A stretch of DNA of 64,000 nucleotides, taken from the NCBI GenBank assembly GCA_001465935.1, contig LNKV01000054.1, forward strand, positions 1 to 64,000, read 5' to 3'. Below the pieces are notes generated by a model that searched no databases, was not told where the DNA came from, and worked only from the letters and a program-made list of their open reading frames with translations. A program made the position numbers and the translations under genes. This stretch comes from Clarireedia homoeocarpa. Lineage: Eukaryota > Ascomycota > Leotiomycetes > Helotiales > Rutstroemiaceae. Shown here piece by piece: positions 36,563 to 46,823 of the stretch; position 1 is the stretch's first letter; the number at the start of each line of letters is the position of its first letter.

Positions 36563-38069
36563 GGGTTTCAGAATCAAAAACGGTTCGCATGGAGTAGTGT
36601 ATGTAGCGCAGCGCCAAAAGACCAGGTCTGAACTTTGTTTCTTTCTTTCACATTAAGGTTACACACACTTAAAGTTAGCTTAACTTAACTTGATTTAACT
36701 TTAACTTAACTCAACTCAACTTAATTTAACTTTAACTTAACTCAAGTACGAGCATTTGCACCGTTGTATGCGCACGCGCACTCTTTCCCAATTCTCGCGA
36801 GAATTCCATGCTGTAGTCTAGTATCGTTTTCCCCATGTTCGAAGTATGTGCGCGTGCGAGTGTGATGATGCGTCACTGTTTCGTATGGCCAACCGTCGCA
36901 ACTGAGTAAAATCCGGCTGGGCTGGACTGGACTGGACTGGGCTGAGCTAGGATGACAATCGTAAGGACCAAGTATAAACTTTGAGAATCCCGCATTCGGT
37001 GGATTTCTGAAACAGGATGACGATGACGATGATGGAAGGGAAGAGTATCCACGACGATAGAGTTACTTCTTCATGCGGCGGTGAGGTTTTTGACTTCGCG
37101 GTATTGGTATGGTATGGTATAGTATCGTATTGGTGCCTGCCTACCCTTGAGCGACCAGACCAAAATACATTGCCGCTGATGAGTGCCCGGATGATCTCTC
37201 ACTACCGGGTCTCTGTTTCAACCAAGAATTGTTTTGATTTGAGACCCGGTCGTTAGATATGGATTTGGCAAGGTCTCCATGCTCATCATTGTGCAAGGGC
37301 CTTATTTTCAGAAAGTCGATTTTTGGGGAGAAGTTGAACTTTCTCATACACCCGGCCAATGAGGAAAGGAAGACTTCTCCTGTAGCTGGCGGGAATGGGC
37401 TGGATTTGAGGTCTGATGACTTCGTGCCCTGCCTATCCCCGCCGGCGCCGGCGTGACTGATATGCAAGCTGGATATCCCGCATCTTAGATGTCCACATCA
37501 TCCCGGGATGCCAATAAAATTTCGGAATGTCAAAGCTCGAGGTCTGCTCCGTACTTTTGGTCATCGATATGATCGAAAGTTACACTTTTTTGTAGAAAAA
37601 AATTAGGTGTATTTTTTTTTCATAGCACAAAAGCAGTTCCCTGTATAGCTAGTAAGTGTTGAGAAAAAATCCTTAGTTTGTGCACAACGAGGACTCAATA
37701 TGTATTGCCATGTTTGATGGGATGACATGTATGACGAGACAGTAAGAAAACCATTACAATCTGGTTGGAGATTCGCAGCTATCCTCGCTGGAATAAATCT
37801 CGTTCTTTAATTTATTTTTCCGCGAAGAATAATAGTTTTAAAAGCCTCTCTGACTGGAAAAATTCAGATAAACTGCTCTTGCTAGTGCTTCCACTGTAGA
37901 TGCAACAGGCTTCTGCGACATCTGCCCTTTCTGGTACGGATTTCTGGCCACCCAATTCCCCAATCCGTTTTCCTGGGTTACTTAGCTCAATTTCTTGTTC
38001 CTAAATAGGCCGTTCACCTTATTCGAACCTGTCTCCATCTAGGCCAGTCTTTACAATTAACCTTCAGGA
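35307..38069. other. Gene-poor region with microsatellites
   Basis: No supported gene. It contains (TTATTA)-like sequence near 35630-35665 and a compound (GA)n(TG)n/TATG tract at 36475-36563. A duplication of about 28 bp of AACTT-A/G-ATTTAACTTTAAC lies near 36687-36745. Confidence 0.6.
36475..36563 (+). repeat. Compound microsatellite (GA)n(TG)n(TATG)n
   Basis: About 46 bp of GA is followed by a GC junction, then TG dinucleotides grading into TATGTG units. Confidence 0.9.
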
Positions 38070-38439
38070 ATGTGCGACTTACCCCGGAGAAAGTATCAAC
38101 TCCAGGCATGGTACCAGGAGTTCATCCTCAGAGACTATTCTGGAGATGTCTCCGTGGACCAATGGTCCACCCTGTCCTGTCCTCATGCCCAGAAGACAAG
38201 GTCTTCATGCTGTGCCGCGGTATGGAATTTGACTTTCTAGGCGCTATCTTGGGCTCCGAATACGAAAAGTATATTTCAACATCCAAGTCTCAGACTTGGG
38301 TGATTTGCTTCTAAGGAGGACACGTAATCTGAGAGTCAAACGTTCTGCTGATGGTTTGATCATTCTCTTAGAAGACACCCAACCATCACAACCCAAATCC
38401 GTCCAAGACGTTGATGTACTTGTTGGAACCCAGGCATAA
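38070..38439 (+). CDS. Candidate coding block, structure unresolved
   Basis: Between about 38040 and 38440 two or three plus-strand frames are open. The most protein-like piece runs to the TAA at 38437-38439 and reads as RYLGLRIRKVYFNIQ, then VSDLGDLLLRRTRNLRVKRS, then ADGLIILLEDTQ. It is preceded by a possible acceptor (CTTTCTAG). A second piece, from the ATG at 38070, reads as YQLQAWYQEFILRDYSGD. The stop lies 42 bp from the stop of the convergent minus-strand gene, which is the usual spacing between real genes. Exon limits and start could not be fixed, and the family is unknown. It may be a small gene or a relic. Confidence 0.3.
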
Positions 38440-38481
38440 GCTTCTTTTGTGGTAAAATCTTCAGTAAATCGAGTTGGATTT

Positions 38482-39329
38482 TCATGCATCCTCTTGTGCC
38501 GGCATCTGCGTAGAGATAATCCAATCCTCCATCATTGCCTGACCTGCATCCTTTGCAGGTGCTTTGCCTTTCTTGTCTATCTTTTTGACTACTAGACAAA
38601 GAACTCGTCCGTAGATTGCGAAACCATCATATGAGGTATCCATTGCCATCTTCTTCTTATTATCATCCTCGTCGCCATCTCTCAGCCCACCTGTGTCCTT
38701 TCTGCGCTTCGAAAGTGGTCCAAAGTCTGCAGAAGATTCCGAAGACTCCCGTCCAAGTCTCGTGCGTTTCGACCTGCGTGGTCCTTCGTCTTCACTTATG
38801 AATAACGCGTCAGGATCATCCTCCGCTTCAGGAACATCTTGAAGGTTGATTGACTCCTCGCTTTCTTCTCTAATGAGAGTTGGTCCATCTGTGACTTCGA
38901 TCGGCGCGTCATTCGTATCACCAGTGAGCTTATTGGAGTTCGATTGCAGAAGTTTCTTGCTTGTGTCTCGGAAGTGTTTATGCTTGAAAAGGATCGAATG
39001 TCGCGTGTTAGTTTCCGTGAGGAATATAGAAACCTCAAAATCCTCTGCAAAATGCTATCAATGGCCATCTTTGCACAGGAATGTTTATCTGGCATACCTT
39101 CTACTACGACATCTTTGACGCTTTTCTTCTTGCTCTTGGATTTGCTTCTTTCTTGCTCCTCTCGCAGCTTCGGTAGAACCAATGGCCGGACACTCTCGAT
39201 GACGCGGGGTAGGATAGGATTTCGAGAATTGAGTAGCCAACTTTCTGCTAAAGCTGGATTGTCAACATATATGCGACACTCGAGCACAGAATATTTGCTG
39301 ATGCGCAAATACCTCCGTATGGGCGCCAT
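38482..39329 (-). CDS. Uncharacterised protein with basic-acidic tail
   Basis: Exons are 39098-39329 and 38482-39044 (intron 53 bp, GTATGC donor, TTTTGCAG acceptor), giving 264 aa. I do not recognise the family. The N-terminus MAPIRRYLRISKYSVLECRI is well ordered, followed by a Leu/Pro-rich helix region (ILPRVIESVRPLVLPKLREE) and a Lys-rich segment before the splice. After the splice come EDFEVSIFLTETNTRHSILF and HKHFRDTSKKLL, then an acidic region. A basic RRSKRTR stretch that could be a nuclear signal lies in it, and the C-terminus has a hydrophobic strand (DGFAIYGRVLCLVVKK). The reading frame is continuous, with no stop across the whole second exon. The overall look is of a nuclear protein, which is only an inference. 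Confidence 0.75.
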
Positions 39330-39890
39330 GGAAGTGAGTCAAGATGTGATGTAATCTAAGAGCTTGGAGTTGCCGCTTAATTCAGGCTTTAACATACACT
39401 AGAAAATTGCCGATCAGGTGCTTATACGCACTCTAAGCGTGAGCCCTCGTGCATATGAGCATCAAAACCCGACTTCATGTAGCCATCCCTCCTAATGAAA
39501 CGCATCTGCCCTCTTACGAGATATGACCGTCCCTGCTTTTGAAGTAGTAGCCATCTTGACATCGCTTTATTCGAGAGCTACTTAGCTAAATCTCAGTCAT
39601 CTTGCATCGTTGATAATGATCAGGGAATCATAACTGCGGCTGGCTGGCGGTCGCCGGCATTTGTGCCGAGATTAGCTCGTTGATTGGGAGTAAGGATGTA
39701 GGAATGGATTCCATCTGATAACGTTTGGTGCAGCAGAAGGCATGTTGCTAACATTACCGCGGTAGTTGAATATTGTGGGGTGCTTGGCTACATTACCAGG
39801 CAACAGCCGTCAACCTTAGCATTCAAGCCCCTTTCTATTGTCTACATCAGACCGCTGCAGATTTATGATCACTCATTCATCGCAGCAGCC
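39330..39890. other. Divergent intergenic region
   Basis: This 561-bp region lies between the start codons of the minus-strand gene ending at 39329 and the plus-strand gene starting at 39891. It should hold both promoters. I see no repeat or further gene. Confidence 0.5.
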
Positions 39891-40610
39891 ATGTCCAAAG
39901 AAATCAAAATTCCCAATGGCCTTAAGAACTTCCTTAGACTGCTCAAGGCCGACGCGGTTGAGGGTGGGGAGTCGAAAGGGCACTGGATATTTACAGTCTA
40001 CACCACGTATTCCATGACCTCCTTCACATCTACAGGCAGTGTGGAACGGCCTACAGACGAAGAATCCAGCAAAAGTGTCTGTGGAAGATTTCAGTCGTGC
40101 CTCGAGGCCTACTTACGTCTTAAGGTGGAGGAACCATACGGAGTGAGTGTGCCGTTAGACATTGAGTATATTCGATTGCCCTCTGCCAGTATCAACGATG
40201 CGAGAACTCATTTCCGAGCGAGCCACGGCTGGACCGACGGGAACAGAGCCCACGAGTTCTCTGGTCTGCGGCATAGTTATTTCATTGTGCTTGATGAGGG
40301 AATCTTGAATACAATGACTACAGTGTTCGGGGCCACGGCTACCACGGATGTTGGTTTGAGATACATGGACCTGAAAAATGTCGAAGACAACATCGTTGTA
40401 ACTGTCGTCGACGCAGATTATGATGAAGCGTGCGAAGGTGTCATATTTGCAACAGCGTCGAGACGACCCACGAAAGGTTCCTCAGATTGTATTACCTTTT
40501 ATGGGTACATGAAGACGACACCAAGATGGTTGGTAGATGTGTGGGAAAATCTCTCATATGCGGGCTTTGAGCATATTTTTAAACACAAGGACCTGGTATA
40601 TAAAGGGTAG
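39891..40610 (+). CDS. Uncharacterised protein, 239 aa
   Basis: The single open frame reads on from further upstream, but the ATG at 39891 (GCAGCC-ATG) is the best start and gives 239 aa. No signal peptide or membrane segment is seen. It contains IPNGLKNFLRLLKADAVEGG, a short GHWIFTVYTTYSMTSFTSTG strand region, a run reading HSYFIVLDEGILNTMTTVF, and VTVVDADYDEACEGVIFATA near the C-terminus. The composition is that of an ordinary soluble globular protein. I recognise no family, so I assign no function. The frame is much longer than expected by chance in this region. Confidence 0.6.
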   Translation: MSKEIKIPNGLKNFLRLLKADAVEGGESKGHWIFTVYTTYSMTSFTSTGSVERPTDEESSKSVCGRFQSCLEAYLRLKVEEPYGVSVPLDIEYIRLPSASINDARTHFRASHGWTDGNRAHEFSGLRHSYFIVLDEGILNTMTTVFGATATTDVGLRYMDLKNVEDNIVVTVVDADYDEACEGVIFATASRRPTKGSSDCITFYGYMKTTPRWLVDVWENLSYAGFEHIFKHKDLVYKG

Positions 40611-40880
40611 CAGAGTCGAGGTAAAATATGACGACCAATTCTCATAGTTCCAACATCATTGAGGGAACAGCGATTGTTGTATTAGTTATCAAATGTATCC
40701 ACGGATATTGAATGACTACCAAATCATGTTCTGGAAAAGGTCTATTATGTATACTTTTTCCTGTTTCTCTCCACAGATACTGCATTCTAGAGGCTCTACT
40801 CTACTTCGCACATAGCTCCCAACCGTTGAAGCCGCAACGCTCATCCACTCTCCACAACGCATCCATCCCACCCATCCATT

Positions 40881-41446
40881 CTACTTCTTACCCTCCTTGC
40901 CAAATTGCTTGTACCTCGCCCTAACCTGCTCCACACTCACTCTCTTCTCCTCCACCACCTTCTTCAACCCGGGATACTTCCAGACCACATCCTTCCACCG
41001 CGGGACCTCCTCCCCCCTCTCCTCGCAGCGATCCCTCCACCTCCCCGCCTGCAGCACCTCATTACTCAACTCCGGCTCATCCTTCCACGGAAACCTCTTC
41101 TCGTGCGCAGGTTTCCCCTACTCCAACCGCTCCCTCCGAAGCACGAATTGCGTAACCCGATTATACTACCTCTTTTGCGAGAAGTCCTTGAGGAGAAGCG
41201 GGTACTTGGTATCGAGGGCGTTCCAGTCGGCTCTGCGGACCATTTCCTTGGTCTTTGGGTGCGGCTCAAAGTACGTGAATTCAAGCATTGCGGCGTCCAT
41301 TTGGGGGGGAGGGGTGGGGGCGTGAATTTAGGCTCTTTACGGGGGATTTCATTGGGCTTACGCTTAGGATCTAGGTCGCGTTCCTGGGACCAGTGGCGCT
41401 TGTGCGAGCTACTAGAGGGTTTGCCAGTATCGCGAGAGGAGGGCAT
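40881..41446 (-). pseudogene. Small conserved-looking gene with two in-frame TAG codons and a frameshift
   Basis: One minus-strand frame from the ATG at 41300 to the TAG at 40881-40883 is protein-like throughout except for two TAG codons (41166-41168 and 41118-41120). It reads FTYFEPHPKTKEMVRRADWN, then NALDTKYPLLLKDFSQKR, TAG, YNRVTQFVLRRERLE, TAG, GKPAHEKRFPWKDEPEL, then EVLQAGRWRDRCEERGEEV and VSVEQVRARYKQFGKEGKK. Both stops fit CAG (Gln) to TAG changes. Upstream, a Ser/Lys/Pro-rich frame from the ATG at 41446 is joined to it only across a C run with a one-base phase problem (about 41302-41320). The family is not recognised. It may be a recent pseudogene, or translation may start at 41300 with recoding or RNA editing at the TAGs. 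Confidence 0.55.
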
Positions 41447-42644
41447 TGCGAGTGGTGGTACTTGGAGTATAGGGGATTGAAGCTTGATGGATGATTTTCA
41501 ATCGGCTTGCGAGGTAGACTTTGACTTACTGTGAGTTTTTTTTTTTGCCAGCTTTTTGAGGTGTGGAAGATGATAGATGGATAATATGTGAGGTGAATAA
41601 ATATCATTTTCTAGTTATAGAGGGCAAAATATACTTCTTATTCTTCACACAATCTTCAGTTGTGTTTACATGTTGGTTGATTGCAAAATTATTCTCAATA
41701 TCGATATCGAGTGGTGCCTAGAGACCTCGCGAGTGTAGCCCTGGGTCCCAGAGACCTTTGATATATATAGGACAGCTCACGAGTGTTGTTTCCAGCACAA
41801 GGAACTGGAACGAGGCCGATTGAATGAATACTTATTGATGCCTACAGGCAGGTAGATACTCAAGATACTCAAGATACTCAAGATACTCAAGATAGTATCT
41901 GGAAGCACTTCACAAAAACCCTCCCCTAACCCTCCCTAACCCTTCACCCAAAAAAAGTCAACACGGACGCCGAAAGGCTATTCATTGAACAGTCTGTTAG
42001 GATGATCTGTATTATACGGTGTTCAGCTCCGCGTTGTTTTCAAGATCAGGCTCTGATCATTTCATTTGCTATGTCTGGAGTCCTCACTCGATGGACTATA
42101 TTCTATTCTAGCAAGTACGAATTTTATTCCCACGTCCCCGGCTCAGAGCAGGAATAGACGCGAGATGGTTGGGAATAGGAAGTTGATTGAGATTTATATA
42201 TATCGTTTCCTACTTGCTCAAGCTGCGCTGCTGTGCATAATGTACATCATCTCTCTGATCGTCTTGTTTGAATATTTTATACATTTCATTGCATTGTATA
42301 ATCTCCTAAAACGCCCGTATCATTTATTTTCCCTTTTTTTTGTCTTTCCCTTTCCCAATACCAATAAAAAGAATCCTAAACGCCAATCTATGAGTTGTGT
42401 ATATAAACCTATTATATCATGCCTATGCGTAAATCCAATTTCTATCGTCGTCTTTTCGTTAAGTCTTCGTTTGCTTTCCCTTCCTACCCAGCTTCAGCGA
42501 GGGAGTCAGCCAGCGAAGTGTGGCTATCTAATTCATCGCATAAGAAAACTAATCAATGTGCCTGCCTCGTTCCTTCTCCCCTGTGCTGTTCAATCACCTA
42601 TACATTCACTATCGCTCTCCCCCAACTCGCATCTAAACAGTAAC
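41447..42644. other. Intergenic region with a 9-bp repeat and telomere-like sequence
   Basis: This stretch lies between the disrupted small gene and the TRK stop. It holds a (GATACTCAA)n tract at 41855-41894, C-rich CCCTAACCCT-like sequence at about 41921-41946, and A/T-rich sequence up to the TRK 3' end. A 222-codon open frame that begins without an ATG crosses into the TRK 3' end on the other strand and looks non-coding. Confidence 0.55.
41855..41894 (+). repeat. (GATACTCAA)n tandem repeat, about four copies
   Basis: Perfect 9-bp units, head to tail. Confidence 0.9.
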
Positions 42645-45142
42645 CTACTTCCCTTTCTCCCTTTCTTCAACCCCATCGCCAACTTCCCCTCTCCCCCCAA
42701 AATCGCCCAAAACCCCCGCCTCATTCTCACCTAACCCTCCCAATCTAACCGCCCTATCCAACGCCACCGGCAACCCCCTATGCCTTCCCCTCAACATAAC
42801 CGCACACAAAACAATCTTACTCGCCGTATGCCATCCCCCAGAGAAACTATAATTCTTCCCCGGCAACCCCGTACTAATCCCCACACAACCATACGCGCTC
42901 ACAACATCAAAGATAATATTAAATACAGAGTACGTAACGGGATCGGATTCAAAATGTCCGACCTCGATACAGGTGATAAGAAGGGTGGCGAGGACGAGCC
43001 ACCAGAGGTCATGCGAGAGTTGAGAGCGAAGCTGTAGGGAGATGAAGGCGCGGGACTGGGAGGAGCGCGATTGGTGGAGGAGGGAGGCGGCGGTCGCGGG
43101 GCGTTTTTCGAAGGGTGAGGGGGTTGCTGCTTCAGCTTCGGGGGTGCTGGAGGTGTAAATACCGAGGGATTGCTCTTCGTAGACGTTCGAGTGTCGCATG
43201 GTGATGATTACGGGATAGGCTGAGATGTACATCATGATGACGTAGAGCAACTGCAGGCCAATCCTTAACTCGGTCATGGAAATGACATAGAAGCCACCGC
43301 AGCGCACAGCGACTGCTTGAAAAAGACCGTCCAGAACACGGAAATGTCCAGGGATGATGGATACGGAGGGGTTGTTGATGTTGAGAGCCTCAAAGGCGGC
43401 CCAGTCGATGGCGTTAAGGGTTAGAACCATGAAGAGGAGCCAGAGGGTTTGTGTCCGTGGGAAAAGGCTGGTGTAGACGCGGCGGGGATAGCGGAGGATG
43501 AAGATGAGGGTGGGGATGTGAGGGGATTCGGGAAGGAAGTAGGTGAGGAGTTTGAGGAGGATCCAAATTATTAGGCGGAGGACTAGAGGGATGTTAGTAC
43601 TTTTTCAAGGGAATGTATAACTACGATCCAGATACTGAGATCTATGCAGAGGGGATGTAAAGTGGGAGGGTGCCCGGCAATGCCCATGAATACGCGACAA
43701 ACAAAGTATGAATTGCCAAAAGTGAATGACGAAATGAACTTACAAATAGGATAAGCAGTATTACCAGCAAGAATCAACAGACCCATCGTAATGAGCGTAT
43801 AAGCAGAAGTACGGAAGGGTATCTACCCCTCATCAGTCAACGTCCACACCAGTTATGATCAATGAACTTACCATATTCGCATCCAGCAGACTCATACCCG
43901 AATTGTTAAATGCAGAAATCGCATTAAAGATCCCCAGCCACCTAAAGAGAGATCAGTCAATGCTCCTAACTCGATCAAATACTAGAAAATAACATACCAA
44001 GGATTAATACCATTCTCCTCGGCCACACTCGCTTTATTGTAACTAAAATATAACGCCAATCCAAGACCACCCAAAAACTGCCATAGAATCCAATATATTG
44101 GCACAATCCATGCCAAGAGACTGATAGCTTGATATTCAACTCCTCCTAAATGCTCTCTCTCCGCTTTGGTGAGACCGTGGAACTGCGCATTATGTCCCGT
44201 TGTGTATTTGTTGAGATAAATTGGGTATTCCCAATGGTGTAATTTCTGCACAGCATCATCCTCTTCTCCGTTAGATGGCTCGTCTTTTCCTCTTCGTTTG
44301 AACTTGTTAGACTCTCCATTATGTTGATGGAGCGTACCTGATGATGAGCTTTCACCATTGGTATTTCCCTCAACCTGTTTCGATTTCACCGTGTTGGGAT
44401 CCGGCGCAAAAGTAATATGATCACCAGCTGGCGAAGCTCGTGGACTGATCTGCTCGCTCGTGGCCGTTCTTGGGGCTGCCTCATTTCGATTGTTGCTCAG
44501 CGTCGTCCTCAAGGTGGGTAATTCTTCATCTCCATCATTCTGCTGCCCTCTACTCATAGATGTACGCCTGGACATCGCAAGCGAGAGACGATAAGTACGC
44601 CTCGAAGCCTTCTGCATCTCCACCACGTGTTTAAACCGGAGCTCAAAGTAGCGTTTCCTAGTCATTATAGTAGAAATAGAGACGAATATGGCACCGCCAA
44701 CAATTATGAGCAGCCAGAGCATCACTTGTTGGAACGTCGTCATGGTGGAGAGATTAACAGTATTGAGACCTGCTTCGGTCATGGCAGAGATGACTAGGAA
44801 GAGGGAATCTGTGTAGCTGATGCTTTTGGAGGGATGGGACGAGCCCCAGAAGATCAGGGAGCAGATTAGACATGTTGTGATGAAGTAGGTGTAATGTATT
44901 GTGATGAAGTTGATGTGTGGGAGATAGTTGCGTGCAGTCTGAAGGTGTGTGGTAAGTTTTGAATCGAGGTCGTCGCCTATAAAGCGTTTGAGGAAACGAG
45001 GCGGTAAATGAGGACTTTGTGCAGAGAAACCACCACGTGATTGCGGTGCAGTTTCATTGTGACTGGCGAAGAAACTCCTCCATGGTGAAGATTTGGTTTG
45101 CCTCTTCACCGTATCTTGATTTGTAGATGCTTCTCCATCCAT
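42645..45142 (-). CDS. TRK1: TRK-family potassium transporter
   Basis: Exons are 43998-45142, 43872-43941, 43744-43822 and 42645-43582 (introns 56, 49 and 161 bp), giving 743 aa. TRK proteins are plasma-membrane K+ uptake carriers built from four M1-P-M2 units. All four P-loops are visible with their filter glycines: SAMTEAGLNTVNLS, SAFNNSGMSLLDAN, VRCGGFYVIS and SAYGCVGISTGLPG. The first membrane pair starts at NFITIHYTYFITTCLICSLIF. A long hydrophilic loop lies between units 1 and 2, rich in Ser and Asn, as in fungal TRKs. I start at the ATG at 45142 (MDGEAS); the frame reads on upstream without an ATG. An LTR element lies about 125 bp upstream of this start, within the likely promoter or 5' UTR. 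The last residues are Gly/Glu-rich and less conserved. Confidence 0.92.
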
Positions 45143-45261
45143 TGATGAAAGAATCCTGTTCGATCGGGCCGTGGCTTCCAAATGCCCAAGAAAGATATCG
45201 CACTGCAACCCAAATCCGTTCTCCTATGGAATATATGAGAACAAGTATTTTGTTTTGCTCG
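45143..45261. promoter_or_regulatory. Remaining TRK-proximal upstream segment before the LTR insertion
   Basis: Only about 119 bp separates the TRK start codon from the target-site duplication of the inserted element. Any TRK promoter element further upstream is now displaced to beyond 46823. Confidence 0.5.
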
Positions 45262-45266
45262 ATTTG

Positions 45267-45466
45267 TGTAAAAGCCGTAATTGATTGTCGTCCGAAGTAC
45301 CCACAATGTAATATCCGAATGCCCTCATGTTTTATTACTTTAAATTAGTCGTAGAATTGCATGATTCTGGGCCCACAAAAGCCTACTAAATCACTACTTA
45401 GGATACCTATAAAGGACTTCTGTTCTTATAGATTTAGATAGGTCAATCAAGTCAATTTATCTAATA
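45267..45466 (+). repeat. 5' LTR
   Basis: 200 bp, preceded by the target-site duplication ATTTG. Its terminal bases are CTAATA rather than the CTAACA of the other LTR. Confidence 0.9.
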
Positions 45467-46618
45467 GTTATACGCCTTTAAAATTCCGATAATTTTTCAA
45501 AATAACTTACTTAGTTCACCTAATCTTCTAGTTATTTTTCCACTTAGATTTTTTGTTTTTTTAATAAACATTATCTAAAATAGCCGATAAATCCTAAACA
45601 ATTACGATTAAAATATATATCCTCAATAGTTCAGAAGACTGAAATTCCTGGATCACTAATATCGAAGTCATAGCCCAAAGAGGAACCTAAATCTGGAACC
45701 TTATAAACTCAGAACTCGAAAACCAACTAGAAATACCTGCTAAACTGGAACTACCTTTATTCAAAGAAATCGATCTAGAAGCTATATTGCCAGCTGTATT
45801 ATCAGCAGACTAACAACAGCTATAAGCAATAATAATAAAATCAGTTATAGATATAAATTTACTTTATTTCAATCGTATTCAAGTACAGCTTTAAGCTATT
45901 AAAAAATATATTCTCAAAATAATCGTATAGAGATATATATATTATCTCAAAGAATACAATATAATATAGAAGATCTTTCGCACTCTTCGTAAGAAACTGG
46001 CTCTATCTACAAGAGTCAGGAAGACGGAAGTGTTAAGGCAATACAAAGTAAACAAGCTCTTAAGTAGTAATCAAAGTATCGAAAGCTGGATTACGCAATA
46101 GAAAATTACTTTCGACAACTATACTTTTTTAAAACTCTCTGTTATTAAAGAGAACTAAGCTTTTTTTAACTTCTTTCTTACTATAGAAAAGATTGACGCC
46201 ACTTAGGCCAAATCGCAAGAAGTCTATATTACAAACAAACTCAAAGATAAAGAACACTCGTCCACAATATAAAGACTTGTAGAAGACTTCAGACAACACT
46301 TGCGTCTCTACAACTCCGGGGGCAACAACACGATAACATATTCCGCAAATGCAACCTTCAAAGGCATTCCCCAGGAAGAGTCGAAAGCTCCAAATAAGAA
46401 GACCAAACTCCCATACGCATACAGGAGCGAAAATCACAAAATGAGAACATGCCCTGAGCTCAACCAAGCAATTCGCCCAGAAGGTTGGAAAAGCGATCGC
46501 AAACTCATCGAAAACATCCACAAAAACACGCCACGTTCATCAAACAACTCGGTCTTCAAAACATTGCGGATATAATAAAGAATCTGCAATCAGCATCCCA
46601 TGGATCCTGAAGGGGGTG

Positions 46619-46818
46619 TGTAAAAGCCGTAATTGATTGTCGTCCGAAGTACCCAAAATGTAATATCCGAATGCCCTTATGTTTTATTACTTTAAATTAG
46701 TCATAGAATTGCGTGATTCTGGGCCCACAAAAGCCTACTAAATCACTACTCAGGATGCCCATAAAGGACTCCTGTTCCCATAGATTTAGATAGGTCAATC
46801 AAGTCAATTTATCTAACA
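46619..46818 (+). repeat. 3' LTR
   Basis: 200 bp with the usual TG...CA ends, preceded by a purine tract and followed by the target-site duplication ATTTG. Confidence 0.9.
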
Positions 46819-46823
46819 ATTTG

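Larger units (their letters stand above)
45267..46818 (+). mobile_element. Non-autonomous LTR retroelement (gag-only, Copia-like), 1.55 kb
   Basis: Two 200-bp direct repeats start with TGTAAAAG and end with CTAATA/CTAACA. They are flanked by a perfect 5-bp target-site duplication ATTTG (45262-45266 and 46819-46823). A purine-rich tract (GAAGGGGG) sits just before the 3' LTR, as expected for plus-strand priming. The 1.15-kb interior is AT-rich and full of stops, but it keeps fragments resembling a Copia Gag: a middle helical part (LRKLALSTRVRKTEVLRQY) and, near the end, a decayed zinc knuckle with ENHKMRTCPELN. No protease, integrase or reverse transcriptase is present, so it depended on another element for movement. 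The two LTRs differ at about 11 of 200 positions, nearly all transitions. Confidence 0.9.

Noticed and set aside
42066..42734. 222-codon open frame, plus strand
   Set aside because: It lacks an initial ATG, is AT-rich and hydrophobic, and overlaps the TRK 3' end on the opposite strand.
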